A DNA stretch of 13,062 nt, taken from the NCBI GenBank assembly GCA_003222555.1, contig QHWL01000016.1:1751-14812 (forward strand), written 5' to 3'. The DNA comes from Acidobacteriota bacterium. GTDB lineage: Bacteria > Acidobacteriota > Vicinamibacteria > Vicinamibacterales > CAVVIG01. A program made the translations under genes and the position numbers. Shown here piece after piece: positions 1-8,411 of this stretch (the stretch's first letter is position 1; the number at the start of each line of letters is the position of its first letter). The notes beneath the pieces were generated by a model. It had not been told where the DNA came from and made no database searches. It worked only from the letters and a program-made list of their open reading frames with translations.

Positions 1-141
1 CCCACCTGCGGGCGTGAACGTCGCCCAGCGTAGGTTGGCCCCAGCCCGATCGCGACGTTCTGCTGTACTCCAGCAGGTTCTTACCGTCGCATCGCGCCCT
101 TCCGGGTTTCTACGCGAGTAAACAGTCGCGAAAGGTGTCGT
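1..141 (+). promoter_or_regulatory. Upstream region of the barrel/cytochrome pair
   Basis: No gene is visible here. A short perfect hairpin lies at 60-76 (CTGCTG, five-base loop, CAGCAG). It is followed by GTTCTT rather than a real T-run, so it is at best a weak terminator for a gene outside the window. A good ribosome binding site, AAAGGTG at 131-137, sits four bases before the ATG at 142 and supports that start. I cannot point to a convincing -35/-10 pair. Confidence 0.4.
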
Positions 142-972
142 ATGCCGTCGTTCAGGATTTGCGTCCTCGCGCTGCTCTTCAGCTGTTCGGCGGCCGATCG
201 TGCGGCTGGCCAGGAGCGAGCGTATTTCGTCACCTACGATCATTATCTGGAGGAACCAGGCAATCTCGAAGTCGCCATTGCGACCACAACTGGTAGACCG
301 AAGAACGGCCATTCGGTATACACCGCGCCGTGGGTCGAGCTCGAGTACGGGTTCACCGGGTGGTGGACGGCCGAGTTGTACCTCGAGGGCGTCACCACTC
401 GAGGCGAGGGCAACGGCTTTACTGGATGGCGCTTTGAAAGCCGGTTCCGGCCACTCAAAGGGGAGCACGGCCTCAACCCCGTGCTCTATGTCGAATACGA
501 GAACATCAGCGAAGCCAGTCGCATTCAAAAGGAAATCGTCGGAGCGGGTCCCCTTCCAGCCGGACCGATCGCCGAGCTGCAGGCCGAGCGTGCCCACGAA
601 CTGGAAGGCAAACTGATTTTGTCGAGTGTGGTTGGACCCTGGAACGTCGCCGAGAATTTCATCGTGGAGCGGAACCTGTCGGCCAGCGAAGGCGTCGAGT
701 TCGGGTACAGCGTCGGCATGTCGCGCGCCGTCGGCACTCTCGCGAGCGGGACGTCGTGTCACTTCTGCGCTGAAAACTTCGTGATTGGCGCGGAAGCGTA
801 CGGCGGCCTCGGCTCTACCGAAGGTATCGCCGGCGGCGAACAGCGCCACTACCTGGCGCCGGTTCTCCGCTGGCACGTGACCGCACGCACGACCCTCAAA
901 GGTTCTGCGGCGTTCGGCCTCACCGAGAACAGCGACCGTTATCTCCTCCGTTTTGGATTTGCGTATCGGTGA
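142..972 (+). CDS. Exported protein, probable outer-membrane beta-barrel, function unknown
   Basis: This 276-residue protein has a hydrophobic N-terminal signal peptide (about residues 4-24, likely cleavage after AAG-Q). LFSC at 12-15 could instead be read as a poor lipobox. The rest is short amphipathic stretches with alternating hydrophobic residues and many Trp, Tyr, Phe and Gly (for example 63-82, 94-103 and 113-121). It ends in an aromatic-rich strand, LLRFGFAYR, as transmembrane barrels do. A CxxC pair (C206, C209) lies in a loop-like segment, with no His after it, so it is not a heme site. The ATG is preceded by a good Shine-Dalgarno sequence. The cytochrome c gene starts on its stop codon, so the two are surely co-transcribed, and a joint role in envelope electron transfer is possible. 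I do not recognise a named family. The barrel call is inference from composition and the C-terminus. Confidence 0.72.
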   Translation: MPSFRICVLALLFSCSAADRAAGQERAYFVTYDHYLEEPGNLEVAIATTTGRPKNGHSVYTAPWVELEYGFTGWWTAELYLEGVTTRGEGNGFTGWRFESRFRPLKGEHGLNPVLYVEYENISEASRIQKEIVGAGPLPAGPIAELQAERAHELEGKLILSSVVGPWNVAENFIVERNLSASEGVEFGYSVGMSRAVGTLASGTSCHFCAENFVIGAEAYGGLGSTEGIAGGEQRHYLAPVLRWHVTARTTLKGSAAFGLTENSDRYLLRFGFAYR

Positions 973-1382
973 TGCGCCGCCGCCTGGCATGCGGTTCTGG
1001 CCTCATGTTGATGCTCAATGTGGCGATAACCGCGCAAACTGTTCAGATTCGCCAGCGAGATCCTGGCTGGAGCGCGCCGCCGGGTGCCACGTCGAAAGCC
1101 AACCCGCTCGCCGATCGACCGGAAGCCGCCGCCGGAGGTCGAAAACTATTTCTTCAACGGTGCAGTGTGTGTCACGGTGAAGACGGCCGGGGTGCCGGGC
1201 GGGCGCCCGATCTAACAGCTCCCGACGTGCAGGTCCAAAGCGACGGCGCGTTGTACTGGAAAATCACCGGTGGAAACACCCGCGGCGGCATGCCCACCTT
1301 CAGCTTTCTTCCGGAACTGCAACGATGGCAGCTCGTGATGCACCTGCGCATGCTCGCGCCCGATAGCGGGTCGTCGCGATAA
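972..1382 (+). CDS. Small periplasmic mono-heme cytochrome c
   Basis: The product is about 136 residues. A signal peptide (about residues 1-21) is followed by a single class I cytochrome c domain. The heme attachment site is CSVCH (C64, C67, H68), and the likely distal ligand is Met107 in GGMPTF. The spacing and the GEDGRG context resemble the cbb3/CccA-like cytochrome c domains (cytochrome_CBB3 type). It should carry electrons in the periplasm. I chose the ATG at 972, which shares one base with the upstream stop codon; a GTG at 969 is in the same frame and would give a 4-base overlap. There is no separate ribosome site, so translation is probably coupled to the upstream gene. It converges on the formate dehydrogenase operon, with only 30 bases between the stop codons, so it is not part of that operon, although it could accept electrons from the same chain. 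Confidence 0.85.
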   Translation: MRRRLACGSGLMLMLNVAITAQTVQIRQRDPGWSAPPGATSKANPLADRPEAAAGGRKLFLQRCSVCHGEDGRGAGRAPDLTAPDVQVQSDGALYWKITGGNTRGGMPTFSFLPELQRWQLVMHLRMLAPDSGSSR

Positions 1383-1412
1383 AGAGGGCATGTCGCGAAA
1401 ACGGTACGAACA

Positions 1413-2183
1413 TCAGCCCGGCATCGACGGCGTCCCGCCTTCGGCGCTTCGGCCGGCTTGACGCCGGACGGCGGCTTCGTAATCGTCCTGCGGTTGGCGG
1501 CCGGTGGCATGCAAATACCACGCGGGATGGTGGGTCCATGCCCAGCGCTTCTCGACAGTGCCGCGCGTCATCGAGTGGAACGTGCCCGGCTGCGCGGCCG
1601 TGCCTTCGTAGATATGGACGATGAAGCCGACGAGCATCACGAGCGCCGCGAGATCGTGGAACACGTACCCGATGGCAGCCGTTGTCCGGCCGAAGGCCCT
1701 TGGAAACCACATCGGGACTCCCGAAATGAAGAAGATGACGGAGCTCCCGACGATCGCCCAGAAGTACAACTTCTGCCCGGCATTGAAGAAATCGACGTAT
1801 TCCGGCTCGAGTTTGTCCGTGTTGGCGACGTACTCCTTCAGTCGGCGCATCCATCGGGTGTCGTCTGGCGTCCATGACATCGGCTGGAGCCAGTTCAGAA
1901 GCTGCAGCGCGAAGAACGCGACGAACCCCAGACTGAACCAGGGATGCAGCAGCCGTGTCATCGGCCCGCCGCCGAAGAGCGGCGTCAGCACGCGATACAG
2001 CCACGGCGTGTAGATCGCCAAGCCGGAGAGGAGCGCGAGGATGAAGAACGCCGCGACGCTCCAATGCAGAACCCGCGAGTACACGGGATGGCGCAGCAGC
2101 TCGTTCTCGCGAACGAACGTGCGTCCGTGTGCCCCGAACCGCGCGCGTGCACCATCATCGAATCGTTCGACTGCCGTACTCAT
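1413..2183 (-). CDS. fdnI: Formate dehydrogenase gamma subunit, membrane cytochrome b556
   Basis: This 256-residue membrane anchor takes electrons from the beta subunit and passes them through two b hemes to quinone. Four membrane helices are visible at about 41-59, 82-100, 138-158 and 172-192. The histidines expected as heme ligands are present: His40 (or His32) near helix 1, His80 before helix 2, and His176 and His190 in helix 4 (HDLAALVMLVGFIVHIYEGT). This is the FdnI/FdoI arrangement. It is longer than E. coli FdnI (217 residues) because of a charged N-terminal lead of about 25 residues and a polar tail after WYLHATGR. The frame stays open upstream to 2312, but that part overlaps fdnH and looks like shadow sequence. 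The ATG at 2183 has AGAGGTG at 2189-2195 and overlaps the fdnH stop by four bases (ATGA), so translation is coupled. Confidence 0.94.
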   Translation of the reverse strand: MSTAVERFDDGARARFGAHGRTFVRENELLRHPVYSRVLHWSVAAFFILALLSGLAIYTPWLYRVLTPLFGGGPMTRLLHPWFSLGFVAFFALQLLNWLQPMSWTPDDTRWMRRLKEYVANTDKLEPEYVDFFNAGQKLYFWAIVGSSVIFFISGVPMWFPRAFGRTTAAIGYVFHDLAALVMLVGFIVHIYEGTAAQPGTFHSMTRGTVEKRWAWTHHPAWYLHATGRQPQDDYEAAVRRQAGRSAEGGTPSMPG

Positions 2184-3070
2184 CGCGGCACCTCTTGTCC
2201 CGGCGGCTGCGGCTGCGGTTCTTTCGGCCCCTGGCTGATGTAGTGGAAGAACGCCACAGGCGCTGCGAACAGGCTCAGCAGCAGCGCGATCGGCTTGGCG
2301 ACGCGCTTCCATGCGGTGTAGGTGACCGGAATCTGCGGGTTCGCCGGCAGGCCGCCGTACAGCTCCGGCTTCGTGATGTCGTGCAGCACGTAAATCACGT
2401 GGGTGCCGCCGACCGACGGCGGATCGTACACGCCGGCGTGCACAAATCCTGAATGCTCGCGGAGCTGGCGTGCGCGCGCTTCAGCCAGGCCGCGCATATC
2501 GGCCTTCGTGCCGAACTTCAGGCAGCCCGTCGGACACGCTTTGATGCACGCCGGTTCGAGCCCTTGTCCAACGCGGTCCGAGCACAACGTGCACTTGTAG
2601 ACCTTCTTCGTCGTGCTGTTGAACTTTGGAATATCGAACGGACACCCGGACACGCAGTACTGGCAGCCGATGCAGTTCTCCTGCTGGAAATCGACGATGC
2701 CGTTCGTGTACTGCACGATGGCGCCGTCGGCCGGACACGCGCGCAGGCACCCGGGATCTTCGCAGTGCATGCACTGGTCTTTGCGCATCAGCCACTGCAG
2801 CGTGCCGTCCTCACGCTGATGCTCATTGAACTTGATGAGATTCCAGTAGTTCCACGCAGTCGATGGCATGGTCTGGTACGTGTTGTCGAACGTCGTCTGC
2901 TGGAACGGCATGTCGTTCCACTCGACGCACGCAACCTCGCACGCCTTGCAGCCGATGCAGGTAGTGACGTCGATGTATTTGCAGATCTCTTCCGCACGCT
3001 GAACACCGGCACCGGGAACGGTGCCCGAATGGCCGGAAATCGCCTTGACCTGAAGTGTGCCCGTTGGCAT
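2180..3070 (-). CDS. fdnH: Formate dehydrogenase beta subunit, four [4Fe-4S] protein
   Basis: This 296-residue electron-transfer subunit of the FdnH/FdoH family has sixteen cysteines in four ferredoxin-like clusters: C38/41/44/48 (CIGCKACEVAC), C100/103/108/112 (CMHCEDPGCLRAC), C133/136/139/143 (CIGCQYCVSGC) and C160/163/175/179 (CTLC...ACIKAC). All are intact. A single membrane helix at about 260-279 anchors the C-terminus and leaves a proline-rich tail. There is no signal peptide, as usual for this family, because the subunit is exported by riding on the Tat-borne alpha subunit. The start is two bases after the alpha stop codon (TAG), with a GAGAAGG ribosome site inside the end of the alpha gene. 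It overlaps fdnI by four bases. Confidence 0.96.
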   Translation of the reverse strand: MPTGTLQVKAISGHSGTVPGAGVQRAEEICKYIDVTTCIGCKACEVACVEWNDMPFQQTTFDNTYQTMPSTAWNYWNLIKFNEHQREDGTLQWLMRKDQCMHCEDPGCLRACPADGAIVQYTNGIVDFQQENCIGCQYCVSGCPFDIPKFNSTTKKVYKCTLCSDRVGQGLEPACIKACPTGCLKFGTKADMRGLAEARARQLREHSGFVHAGVYDPPSVGGTHVIYVLHDITKPELYGGLPANPQIPVTYTAWKRVAKPIALLLSLFAAPVAFFHYISQGPKEPQPQPPGQEVPR

Positions 3071-3072
3071 GA

Positions 3073-6000
3073 CTATGCCTTCTCGATCTTTACGAGGAAC
3101 CCTTTGAATTCCGGCGTGTACGCGTTGGGGTCGATCGCGGTTGGCGATAGGAGATTCGCGGAGGTGAGCTCGGTCCGGCCGGCGTCTTCCGCGATCCCGC
3201 GATAGCCCCAGTGGATCGGAATACCGATCTGATAAGTTTTCCTGCCGTCGATCTGCATCGGCTTGATGCGGCGGGTCACCATCGCTTTCGCGATGTACGA
3301 GCCTCGTGCGCTCGAGACCTTCACGCGCTCACCGCCTTTGACGCCCATCTCGTCGGCGAGCTCCACCGGCACCTCCACGAACGGCTCCGGCACCAGCTCC
3401 ACATTCATCGGGTTGTTCTTGGTCCAGTAGTGATAGTGCTCGGTGAGTCGATACGTCGTGCAGACGACGTTGAAGCCTTGGCTCGGCGTCCCGTACTTGT
3501 CGAGCGGCGTCTTGAAGGTCTGCACGACGGGGTTGATCGACTGCGCCGGATGCAGCGGATTCGCAATCGGGCTTTCGATCGGTTCGTAGTACTCCGGGAA
3601 CGGACCGTCCTGAAACGCCGCGAGCGGGCCAAAGAGGCGACCGATGCCTTCCGGATTCATGATGAATGGACCCATATGATCCTTCGGCGGCGAATCAACC
3701 TTGAAATCCGGAACGTCGTTGCCCACCCACCTCCCGGACTCGTTCCACCAGACTTGACGCCGTTCGGGATCCCACGGCTTGCCGGACGGATCGCACGACG
3801 CGCGGTTGTACATCACGCGCCGGTTGGCCGGCCACGACCACGCCCAGTTCGGATAGATGCCGAGGCCCGAGGGATCTTCGGTGCCGCGGCGCTGGGTCAT
3901 CGCACCCGCTTCGGTCCACGACCCGGAATAGAGCCAATTGCCGCAGAGCGTTGTGCCATCGTCTTTCAGCGCCGCAAAGCCTGGCAATTGCTGTCCGGAC
4001 CTGATCGTCTGACCGGTTGGATCGGCGATGTCGGCCAGCGCCCGCCCGTTAATCTCCTTGGCGAGCTCCACGAACGACCGGTGCAGTGGATCGGTGTAGT
4101 TCCACGCGAGATTGACAATCGGATCGGGGAACTTCCCGCCTTCCTTTTGATACAACTCGCGGATCTTCAGGAAGATCAGCGACAGGATTTCCTGATCGAG
4201 CTTGGCGTCGCCAGGCGGGGTGATCGCGATATTCTTCCACTGCAGCCAGCGCGCGGAGTTGACAAAGGTCCCGTCCTTTTCCGCAAAGCCGGCGCACGGC
4301 AGCCGGTACACCGTCGTCTGAATCTTCTTCATCTCGTCGGGCGTGGTACCCGGCGCTCTCCAGAACTCGCTCGTCTCGTCCGGATAGATCTCGCCGACGA
4401 CGAGCCAGTCGGCTTTCTTCAGAGCCTCGATGTTCTTCTTGGAGTTGGGCCCGACTTGCACGCCGTTCATGCCGAAGGCGAACATCCCCCGGACGTGGCC
4501 GTTGTACATGTCGTCCCAAATCTCGACCCACGAGTACTTGCGATCGATCTTCGGGAGATAGTGGAACGCCCAGTCGTTCTCCTTCCTGGCCGCTTCGCCG
4601 TAAAGCGCCTTGAGAAACGACACCGCGAACTTCGGCGTGTTCGACCAGTAGTTGTAAGAGTCCCATTCGGCCGGTTTCGACGCGGTCGGGGTCGTCCGCT
4701 TGAGGTAGGTCGCGAAATCGACGTCGTCGGGCGCCGGCATCTTCAAATACCCCGGCAGAATGTCGAACACGCCGGCCATGTCTGTGGCGCCCTGGATGTT
4801 CGAGTGGCCGCGCAGCGCGTTGACGCCGCCGCCCGCTCGACCGACGTTGCCGAGCAGGAGCTGCAGCATTGCCGCGGTGCGAATGATCTGCGTGCCGAAG
4901 CTGTGCTGCGTCCAGCCAACGGCGTAAATGATCGTCGCGACCTTTTTCATGTCGCCGTCCTTGCGGACGGACGTGAAGAGGTCGGCCGCCTTGAGGAACT
5001 GATCCCGCGCAATTCCGGTGATCCGCTCGACCATCTCCGGCGTGTAGCGCGAGTAATGTTGCTTCAGGAGCTGGAAGACCGAACGCGAGTGCGCTAGCGT
5101 CACATCATAGGCAACGTTGGGCGGCAACGCCGCCGGCGCATTCCCACGTCCACTCGAACCGGCCGCTTCGTAGTTCCAGGTGGACTTGTCGTACTCGTGT
5201 GTCGACGGATCGAATCCGGAGTACAGCCCATCCTCCGGAAGTTTGAATCCTTCCTTGATGATGAATGCCGCATTCGTGTAATTGACCAGATAGTCGCGGG
5301 CGATGCGATTGTTCTGAATCGCGTAGTTGATGAGGCCGCCGAGAAACGCGATGTCGGCGCCAGCGCGGATCTGCAGGAATAGATCGGCATTGGCGGCCGT
5401 CCGGGTGAACCGGGGGTCGACGACGATGATCTTGGCGTTACGATGGAGCTTGGCTTCAATCGGCCACTTGAACCCGCACGGGTGGTTCTCGGCCGGGTTG
5501 CCACCCATGATCAACATCAGATCGGTGTTCTTGATGTCGATCCAGCCGTTGGTCATCGCGCCGCGTCCGAACGTGGGCCCCAAACTGGAGACCGTTGGCC
5601 CGTGTCAAACCCGGGCCTGGTTTTCCAGGTTGACCACCCCCAGACTGCGCATCGTCTTGACGACGAGATAATTGAGCTCGTTCGTGTCGGTGCAGCCACC
5701 CGTCCACGCGATGCCCTCGCAGCGGTTCACCGTCCGCCCGCGCACATCTTTTTCGATAAACGTCGCGTCGCGCGTCTTTTTGACAGCGCGCCCGATCTCG
5801 TCGACGGCGGTGTCCCAATCGATGTCCTCCCAACGATCGGAACCCGGCCGCCGGACCTGCGGTTTCAGCAGACGCCGGTCGTTCAGAATGTCCTGCTGCA
5901 GCGATGCGCCTTTGGGGCATAGCGTGCCGCGGTTGATGGGGTGATCCGGGTCTCCCTCGACGTGCACGACTTGCGCGACCGCGTTCTTCGATCGGTCGCC

Positions 6001-6186
6001 CAGCGTGTGAATGATGACGCCGCAGCTGACCGAGCAGTACGGACACGTGCTGCGCGTCTCACTCGTTCGAGAGATCTTGAGGGTCTTGGCTTGCGCCAGA
6101 ACCGGCGCGACGTCGAAGCCAAAAGCGGAGAGAGCTGCGCCGCCGACAATCGAACTCTGAAGGAACACTCGTCGGGAGATCGCCAT
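3073..6186 (-). CDS. fdnG: Selenocysteine-containing respiratory formate dehydrogenase alpha subunit, Tat-exported
   Basis: This is the catalytic subunit of an FdnG/FdoG-type formate dehydrogenase (formate to CO2 at a molybdenum or tungsten bis-MGD centre), about 1037 residues including selenocysteine. Translation must read through the TGA at 5605-5607 as Sec194. The residues before it (ENQARV) and after it (HGPTVSSL...PTFGRGAMTN) match the E. coli enzyme around its Sec196. The N-terminus has a twin-arginine signal, SRRVFLQ at 4-10, with a hydrophobic stretch ending near AQA (31-33), so the enzyme faces the periplasm. One [4Fe-4S] cluster is formed by C48, C51, C55 and C90. The C-terminal part is the molybdopterin dinucleotide-binding fold. 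The ATG at 6186 is chosen because GGAGGTG (6191-6197) stands just before it and the Tat motif begins at once; the longer frame starts with TTG. Without recoding, the gene would look like two pieces, 5605-6186 and 3073-5583. No frameshift is needed. Confidence 0.96.
5575..5607 (-). promoter_or_regulatory. bSECIS element directing selenocysteine insertion at UGA
   Basis: Counting the U of UGA as base 1 (position 5607), the downstream mRNA can form a hairpin. G15-G16 pair with C31-C32, U17 is bulged out, C18-U19-C20-C21 pair with G27-G30 (one U-G pair), and the loop is A22 G23 U24 U25 U26. The bulged U17 and the loop G23-U24 fall at the same positions that SelB needs in the E. coli fdhF element. 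The fold was worked out by hand from the sequence; it was not computed. It explains how this UGA is told apart from a stop. Confidence 0.88.
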
Positions 6187-6190
6187 CGGG

Positions 6191-6197
6191 CACCTCC
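6191..6197 (-). promoter_or_regulatory. Strong ribosome binding site deciding the fdnG start
   Basis: GGAGGTG lies four bases before the ATG at 6186. It falls inside the longer open frame that would begin at a TTG (6207), so it argues for the shorter product, whose Tat motif begins at residue 4. The 45-base gap between the amidohydrolase stop codon (6232) and this ATG otherwise holds no visible terminator. That is compatible with read-through from the upstream genes. Confidence 0.75.
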
Positions 6198-6231
6198 GGT
6201 GCGACAATCAGAAATGCACGCGACATACCGC

Positions 6232-7596
6232 TCAGGTCGGGTCGCGACTGAGGAGCGTGCCATACGGCGACGTCAACGTCAACCCGTCTCCACGTGAGTA
6301 AACGTTTCTGCCGCGAAGATACGTTCGTTCGACTACGCCGCGAAGCCGCCGGCCGAGGTACGGCGTCTGCTGATCACGCTGTGGGAGCGAAAGGCGCTCG
6401 ACCGTGAATTCCGCGTCCGGATCGAGCACGACCAGATCGGCGTCATATCCGACATCGATTCGTCCTTTACGACTGAGTCCGGCAAGCTGAGACGGCGCCA
6501 GACACATCCAGTTGGCGAGTTGATCGAGTGTGTAGCCGCGCGCACGTGCGCCGGTCCACGTCACGGGCAGGCTGAGCTGGAGCGACGGAAGCCCGCACCT
6601 TCCGTCCCGCGGCTCGGCCGCATGATCGGACACGACCATCTGGATGAGGCCGTTGGCAAGCGCGGCCCATAAGAATTCGCGGTTCGCGCGTTCGCGAATA
6701 GGCGGCGCGCACGTGAGGGACGTCGTGCCATCGGCGATCTCATCGGCGACGAAGTACAAATAGTGCGGACACGTTTCAGCCGTGATTGGCAGACGCGCCG
6801 TCCGGGCGTGAAACAGTGGCGTCAGTGCGTCGGAAGACGACAGATGAACGGCGTGCGTACGAGTGTGATGCTCACGGCAGAATTGGATGAGCCGGGCGAT
6901 GGCTTCGTTTTCCGCTTCTTTCGGACGGCCGGTGAGATACGTCGCGTACCGGCGCGAGGCTCGTGAGAGCCCGGGGATTCGATCGACCCATCGGCGCTCC
7001 AAGCGTTGACGCGCCCGAGCGTTCTCGATCGGCTGGGCCAGTTCGGCGTGCGCGAGGAGAGTGGCGCCGAGCTTCGCGAGCGCCGGCATCACGATCCGCA
7101 AATCGTCTTCCGAGACCGGTGGAAAGTCATCGCCCGCGCACGGAAGCAGAACACATTTGAACCCGAGCACGCCCGCCTCGAAGAGCGGCGCAAGGTCGCG
7201 CGCGTTACCCGGCACCACGCCTCCCCAGAAACCTACATCGACATAACAGGTACCTCCGGCGGCTCGACGCTTCGCCTCGAGCGCCGCCACCATTGTGGTT
7301 GCTGGCCCCGGAAACGGCATTTCCACGAGTGTCGTGATGCCGCCGGCGGCAGCCGCGCGAGTCGCGCTCTCGAACCCCGAGTCGCCGCGACCTGAACCAT
7401 GGGCATGCACGTGCGTGTCGACGACGCCGGGCATGATCACAGCCCCTGCTGCGTCATCGAGTGGGCAGCCGGGTGGCACGTCGTCGAAATCGAGAACGCC
7501 GATCACCCGCTCGTTGCGGATGTGGATGGCGGCGGGGCGTGTCCCGCGAGGGGTGACGACGCGGCGGCTGCGAACGACAAGCGAAGGAAGGAACAC
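6232..7596 (-). CDS. Allantoinase-like cyclic amidohydrolase (dihydroorotase/hydantoinase superfamily)
   Basis: This 454-residue protein has the usual length for allantoinase/dihydropyrimidinase enzymes, which open cyclic amide rings with a two-metal site. The metal ligands are all visible: H62 and H64 in DTHVHAH, the lysine to be carboxylated K147 in GFKC, H183 in LLAHAE, H251 in AVHLSS and D324 in VSDHA. Other signatures are CPHYLYF (276-282), CAPPIRER (296-303), GLPSLQLSLPV and the C-terminal KGRIDVGYDADLVVLD. By eye the closest known member is allantoinase (AllB), through EMPFPGP, GFKC, the CPHY and PPIR segments and PYLGRRLRGVVERTYLRG, but hydantoinase or another cyclic-amide substrate cannot be excluded. 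The start is a GTG one base after the fdhE stop codon, with no clear ribosome site, so coupling to fdhE is likely. Its place inside a formate dehydrogenase operon is unusual. No other purine or ureide gene is in view. Confidence 0.88.
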   Translation of the reverse strand: MFLPSLVVRSRRVVTPRGTRPAAIHIRNERVIGVLDFDDVPPGCPLDDAAGAVIMPGVVDTHVHAHGSGRGDSGFESATRAAAAGGITTLVEMPFPGPATTMVAALEAKRRAAGGTCYVDVGFWGGVVPGNARDLAPLFEAGVLGFKCVLLPCAGDDFPPVSEDDLRIVMPALAKLGATLLAHAELAQPIENARARQRLERRWVDRIPGLSRASRRYATYLTGRPKEAENEAIARLIQFCREHHTRTHAVHLSSSDALTPLFHARTARLPITAETCPHYLYFVADEIADGTTSLTCAPPIRERANREFLWAALANGLIQMVVSDHAAEPRDGRCGLPSLQLSLPVTWTGARARGYTLDQLANWMCLAPSQLAGLSRKGRIDVGYDADLVVLDPDAEFTVERLSLPQRDQQTPYLGRRLRGVVERTYLRGRNVYSRGDGLTLTSPYGTLLSRDPT

Positions 7597-7597
7597 G

Positions 7598-8392
7598 TCA
7601 GAGGCCGACGAGATTCAGCTCAATCTTCTCGTATCCGTGCTCGCGTGCCCACAGATCGAGTGGCGCTCCAGCGACTTCGTCCACGAGCGGCACGGCCAGA
7701 CCAAGTCGTCCGAGGTCGACACTCTTCAGATAGCGATGACAGCTGTGGCATGCGTCGAGGCGCAGGTGCTCGAATGCCGGCGATTGGAAGTACCCGAGCC
7801 TTCGTTCGTCCTCTTCGCCGCAGTGCGGACACAGGACGCGCCGGAAGGACCATTGCGTGAGGCACATTGCGCACAGCAGCAGGCGACTGCTGCCTTCGGC
7901 CGATGCTGCGCCGGCCGTCTCGAGAATCGACAACTGCGGAGCCCCTGCACAGCGCGGACAGCGGTTCGCCGCCTGCGCCGGGGCGCGATCGCTTGGTGTG
8001 ACGCCCGCGTCGACCAGCCACTGAGCGTAGGGTTGTAGAATCGCTTTGGGAAAGAACTGGCGATCGGAGGGAGCGGACCAGTACGTCAGCAATTGATTCG
8101 AGATCGCCGAGTTGGTCATTTCGAGGAGCGTCCGAGCTTCGCCGACAAGCCGGTCCGGTCCGTGGTGGGCGACCTCATGCAGCAGAGCGGAGCCACGCTC
8201 CATCACCAGCGGTAGATCCCGCTCGAGGCTCCCAGACGGTGGCCGACGGTGGAACGTGTCGTACACATCTTTCTGACTGCGGAGCAACCGACCATAAAAT
8301 GTCAGCAGCGGAGCCGACGGACCGCCCGTGGCGGCCAGTTGTTCGGCTCGGAGAATCCGCCGGTCCCACGAATCGCGCACGCGGGCCATCAT
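7598..8392 (-). CDS. fdhE: FdhE-type formate dehydrogenase maturation protein
   Basis: This 264-residue protein (E. coli FdhE is about 309) has the family's rubredoxin-like C-terminal half with four CxxC pairs: C145/148 (CPRC), C174/177 (CAMC), C188/191 (CPHC) and C215/218 (CHSCHRYLKSVD). These bind iron in E. coli FdhE, which acts in the cytoplasm on respiratory Tat-dependent formate dehydrogenases before export. The gene is followed directly by the amidohydrolase and then by the fdnGHI genes, as expected for an accessory factor. The frame stays open to a TTG at 8464, but that part overlaps a relic of another gene and reads as unrelated residues. I therefore chose ATG 8392; 8389 is an adjacent ATG. 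No clear Shine-Dalgarno sequence precedes either, so the mRNA may be leaderless or nearly so. The N-terminal part is shorter and more diverged than in E. coli. Confidence 0.9.
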   Translation of the reverse strand: MMARVRDSWDRRILRAEQLAATGGPSAPLLTFYGRLLRSQKDVYDTFHRRPPSGSLERDLPLVMERGSALLHEVAHHGPDRLVGEARTLLEMTNSAISNQLLTYWSAPSDRQFFPKAILQPYAQWLVDAGVTPSDRAPAQAANRCPRCAGAPQLSILETAGAASAEGSSRLLLCAMCLTQWSFRRVLCPHCGEEDERRLGYFQSPAFEHLRLDACHSCHRYLKSVDLGRLGLAVPLVDEVAGAPLDLWAREHGYEKIELNLVGL

Positions 8393-8411
8393 AGACCAGT
8401 AAGAAGCCAAG

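Noticed and set aside
2184..2312. N-terminal extension of the gamma subunit to 2312
   Set aside because: It overlaps the fdnH coding sequence; ATG 2183 has a clear ribosome site and an ATGA overlap with the fdnH stop codon.
3211..5097. 628-residue open frame on the plus strand opposite fdnG
   Set aside because: It is antisense to a confidently identified gene, rich in Arg, Val and Leu as GC-rich shadows are, and has no recognisable domain or ribosome site.
5583..5607. Frameshift or nonsense pseudogene splitting the formate dehydrogenase alpha gene
   Set aside because: Both sides are in the same frame, the break is a single TGA at the known selenocysteine position, and a SECIS hairpin follows.
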